Assembly (NCBI GenBank): GCA_945872225.1
Contig: CAMBZK010000050.1
Coordinates: 1-7,470 of the forward strand
Direction: 5' to 3'
Source of the DNA: a candidate division TM6 bacterium UASB124
GTDB lineage: Bacteria; Babelota; Babeliae; Babelales; RVW-14
DNA: 7,470 nt
How positions within the stretch are numbered: the first letter of the stretch is position 1; each line of letters opens with the position of its first letter. The translations under genes and the position numbers were made by a program. Shown piece by piece: positions 6,754-7,470 of the stretch. The notes under the pieces are model-generated. The model worked only from the letters and a program-made list of their open reading frames with translations. It was not told the DNA's origin and made no database searches.

Positions 6754-6771
6754 ATTTACTAGGAATCTCCT

Positions 6772-7470
6772 ATGCTAGATTGGTCTGTTCTCCAGAGTGA
6801 GTATGACGACTTAGGCACTAAGCTTGTTGACCCATCGCTCGATCAAAAAACACGTGCTACCATGCAAAGACGTTCTACACAGTTAGCTAACGTGCTTGAT
6901 ATGCACAATCAGATTGTTGCCTTTGAAAAAAATATTGCCGCAAGTGAGTCGTTGCGCTCTAGTGATGACCAAGAAATGCGAGAGCTTGCCGAGCAAGAAA
7001 TAGCCGAAGCAACAGCGAGCAAAGACCTTCTTGAGAAAGAGCTAGAAGATGTGTTGTACCCAGCTGATGAGCGCGATGACAATTCCGTGTTTGTCGAAAT
7101 TCGTGCTGGCGCTGGCGGACAAGAAGCGGCTCTCTTTGCATCATCTTTGTACGAGATGTATTTTACCTATGCTGAAAAAAAAGGTTGGCAGGTTTCAATT
7201 ATTGAAGAAAGCTTTACCGATCTTGGTGGCTACAAAGAGCTTATCATCCACGTTGAAGGCAAGCGCGCTTATAAGTTTCTAAAATTTGAATCTGGTGTTC
7301 ATCGTGTGCAACGTGTCCCGAAAACAGAATCTGCTGGCCGGGTGCATACTTCAACAGTAACGGTTGCGGTGTTGCCTGAGGTTGATGACATTGAAATTAC
7401 ACTCAATCCAAGTGATTTGCGGATTGATACCTACCGTGCGGGGGGTGCTGGCGGTCAGCACGTGAACAAG
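6772..7470 (+). CDS. prfA: Peptide chain release factor 1 (RF1), C-terminus beyond the window
   Basis: The first 233 residues are present and the right edge cuts the gene. RF1 ends translation at UAA and UAG codons. The stop-codon-reading tripeptide is PKT (183-185, the PxT form that marks RF1; RF2 has SPF), inside the block HRVQRVPKTESAGR. The GGQ that triggers peptidyl-tRNA hydrolysis is at 227-229 in GAGGQHVNK. The N-terminal helical domain and the RAGAGGQEAALFA block are also typical of the family. AGGA at 6761-6764 is 7 nt from the ATG and supports this start. The Gln in GGQ is normally methylated by PrmC, whose gene often follows prfA, but that lies outside the window. The hairpin directly upstream separates this gene from rpmE, so its transcription may start at the TATAAT at 6687 or by read-through. 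Confidence 0.97.
   Translation, partial: MLDWSVLQSEYDDLGTKLVDPSLDQKTRATMQRRSTQLANVLDMHNQIVAFEKNIAASESLRSSDDQEMRELAEQEIAEATASKDLLEKELEDVLYPADERDDNSVFVEIRAGAGGQEAALFASSLYEMYFTYAEKKGWQVSIIEESFTDLGGYKELIIHVEGKRAYKFLKFESGVHRVQRVPKTESAGRVHTSTVTVAVLPEVDDIEITLNPSDLRIDTYRAGGAGGQHVNK

Noticed and set aside
7081..7146. An extra GGQ tripeptide (in RAGAGGQEAA) near residue 110 of RF1
   Set aside because: This block is a conserved structural part of RF1, where the position after GG varies. The catalytic GGQ is the one at 227-229 followed by HVN.

Overview
The window reads as chromosomal DNA of a bacterium with mid-40s GC content (judged by eye). It has intact bacterial housekeeping genes (ribosomal protein L31, release factor RF1), Shine-Dalgarno sites of the AGGA/GGAG type, and tightly packed co-directional genes. 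The lineage cannot be fixed from the sequence. Large membrane TPR proteins of the kind seen here occur in many less-studied phyla, such as Omnitrophica, Dependentiae and Planctomycetes. No phage, IS, CRISPR, tRNA or rRNA signal was seen.

Layout. Positions 1-664 (minus strand, cut by the left edge) encode a membrane-anchored short-chain dehydrogenase/reductase. A divergent intergenic region (665-885) carries a good sigma70-type promoter for that gene and only weak signals for the rightward genes. Rightward, 886-3201 and 3221-5434 are two large tandem paralogues, each with about 12 membrane segments followed by eight TPR repeats. They resemble the TMTC / GT-C class of lipid-phosphate-sugar-dependent protein glycosyltransferases. 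A gene for a SIS-family bifunctional phosphoglucose/phosphomannose isomerase follows at 5445-6461, then rpmE (6464-6670). A hairpin with a T-run lies at 6698-6753, and prfA (6772 to the right edge, incomplete) comes last.

How the genes may work together. Spacing of 2-19 nt from 886 to 6670 suggests one transcript. An isomerase that interconverts fructose-6-P with glucose-6-P and mannose-6-P would supply the sugar-nucleotide pool feeding a lipid-linked donor. The two membrane TPR proteins are candidates for moving such a sugar onto exported proteins or cell-surface polymers. This link is inferred from neighbourhood and family knowledge and is not shown by the sequence. rpmE-prfA is a familiar translation-gene pairing and may simply be adjacent.

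The most interesting point is that the paralogues differ at the expected active site. The upstream copy keeps an Asp-Asp pair in the first extracytoplasmic loop and an Arg-x-Glu after the HPVQ motif. The downstream copy has Ser-Asp and Gln-x-Glu at the same places. This suggests one catalytic and one altered or regulatory subunit. A second point is a perfect TATAAT box placed so that a transcript would start at the base of the hairpin before prfA. That hairpin could therefore be a prfA leader or attenuator rather than only the terminator of the preceding operon.
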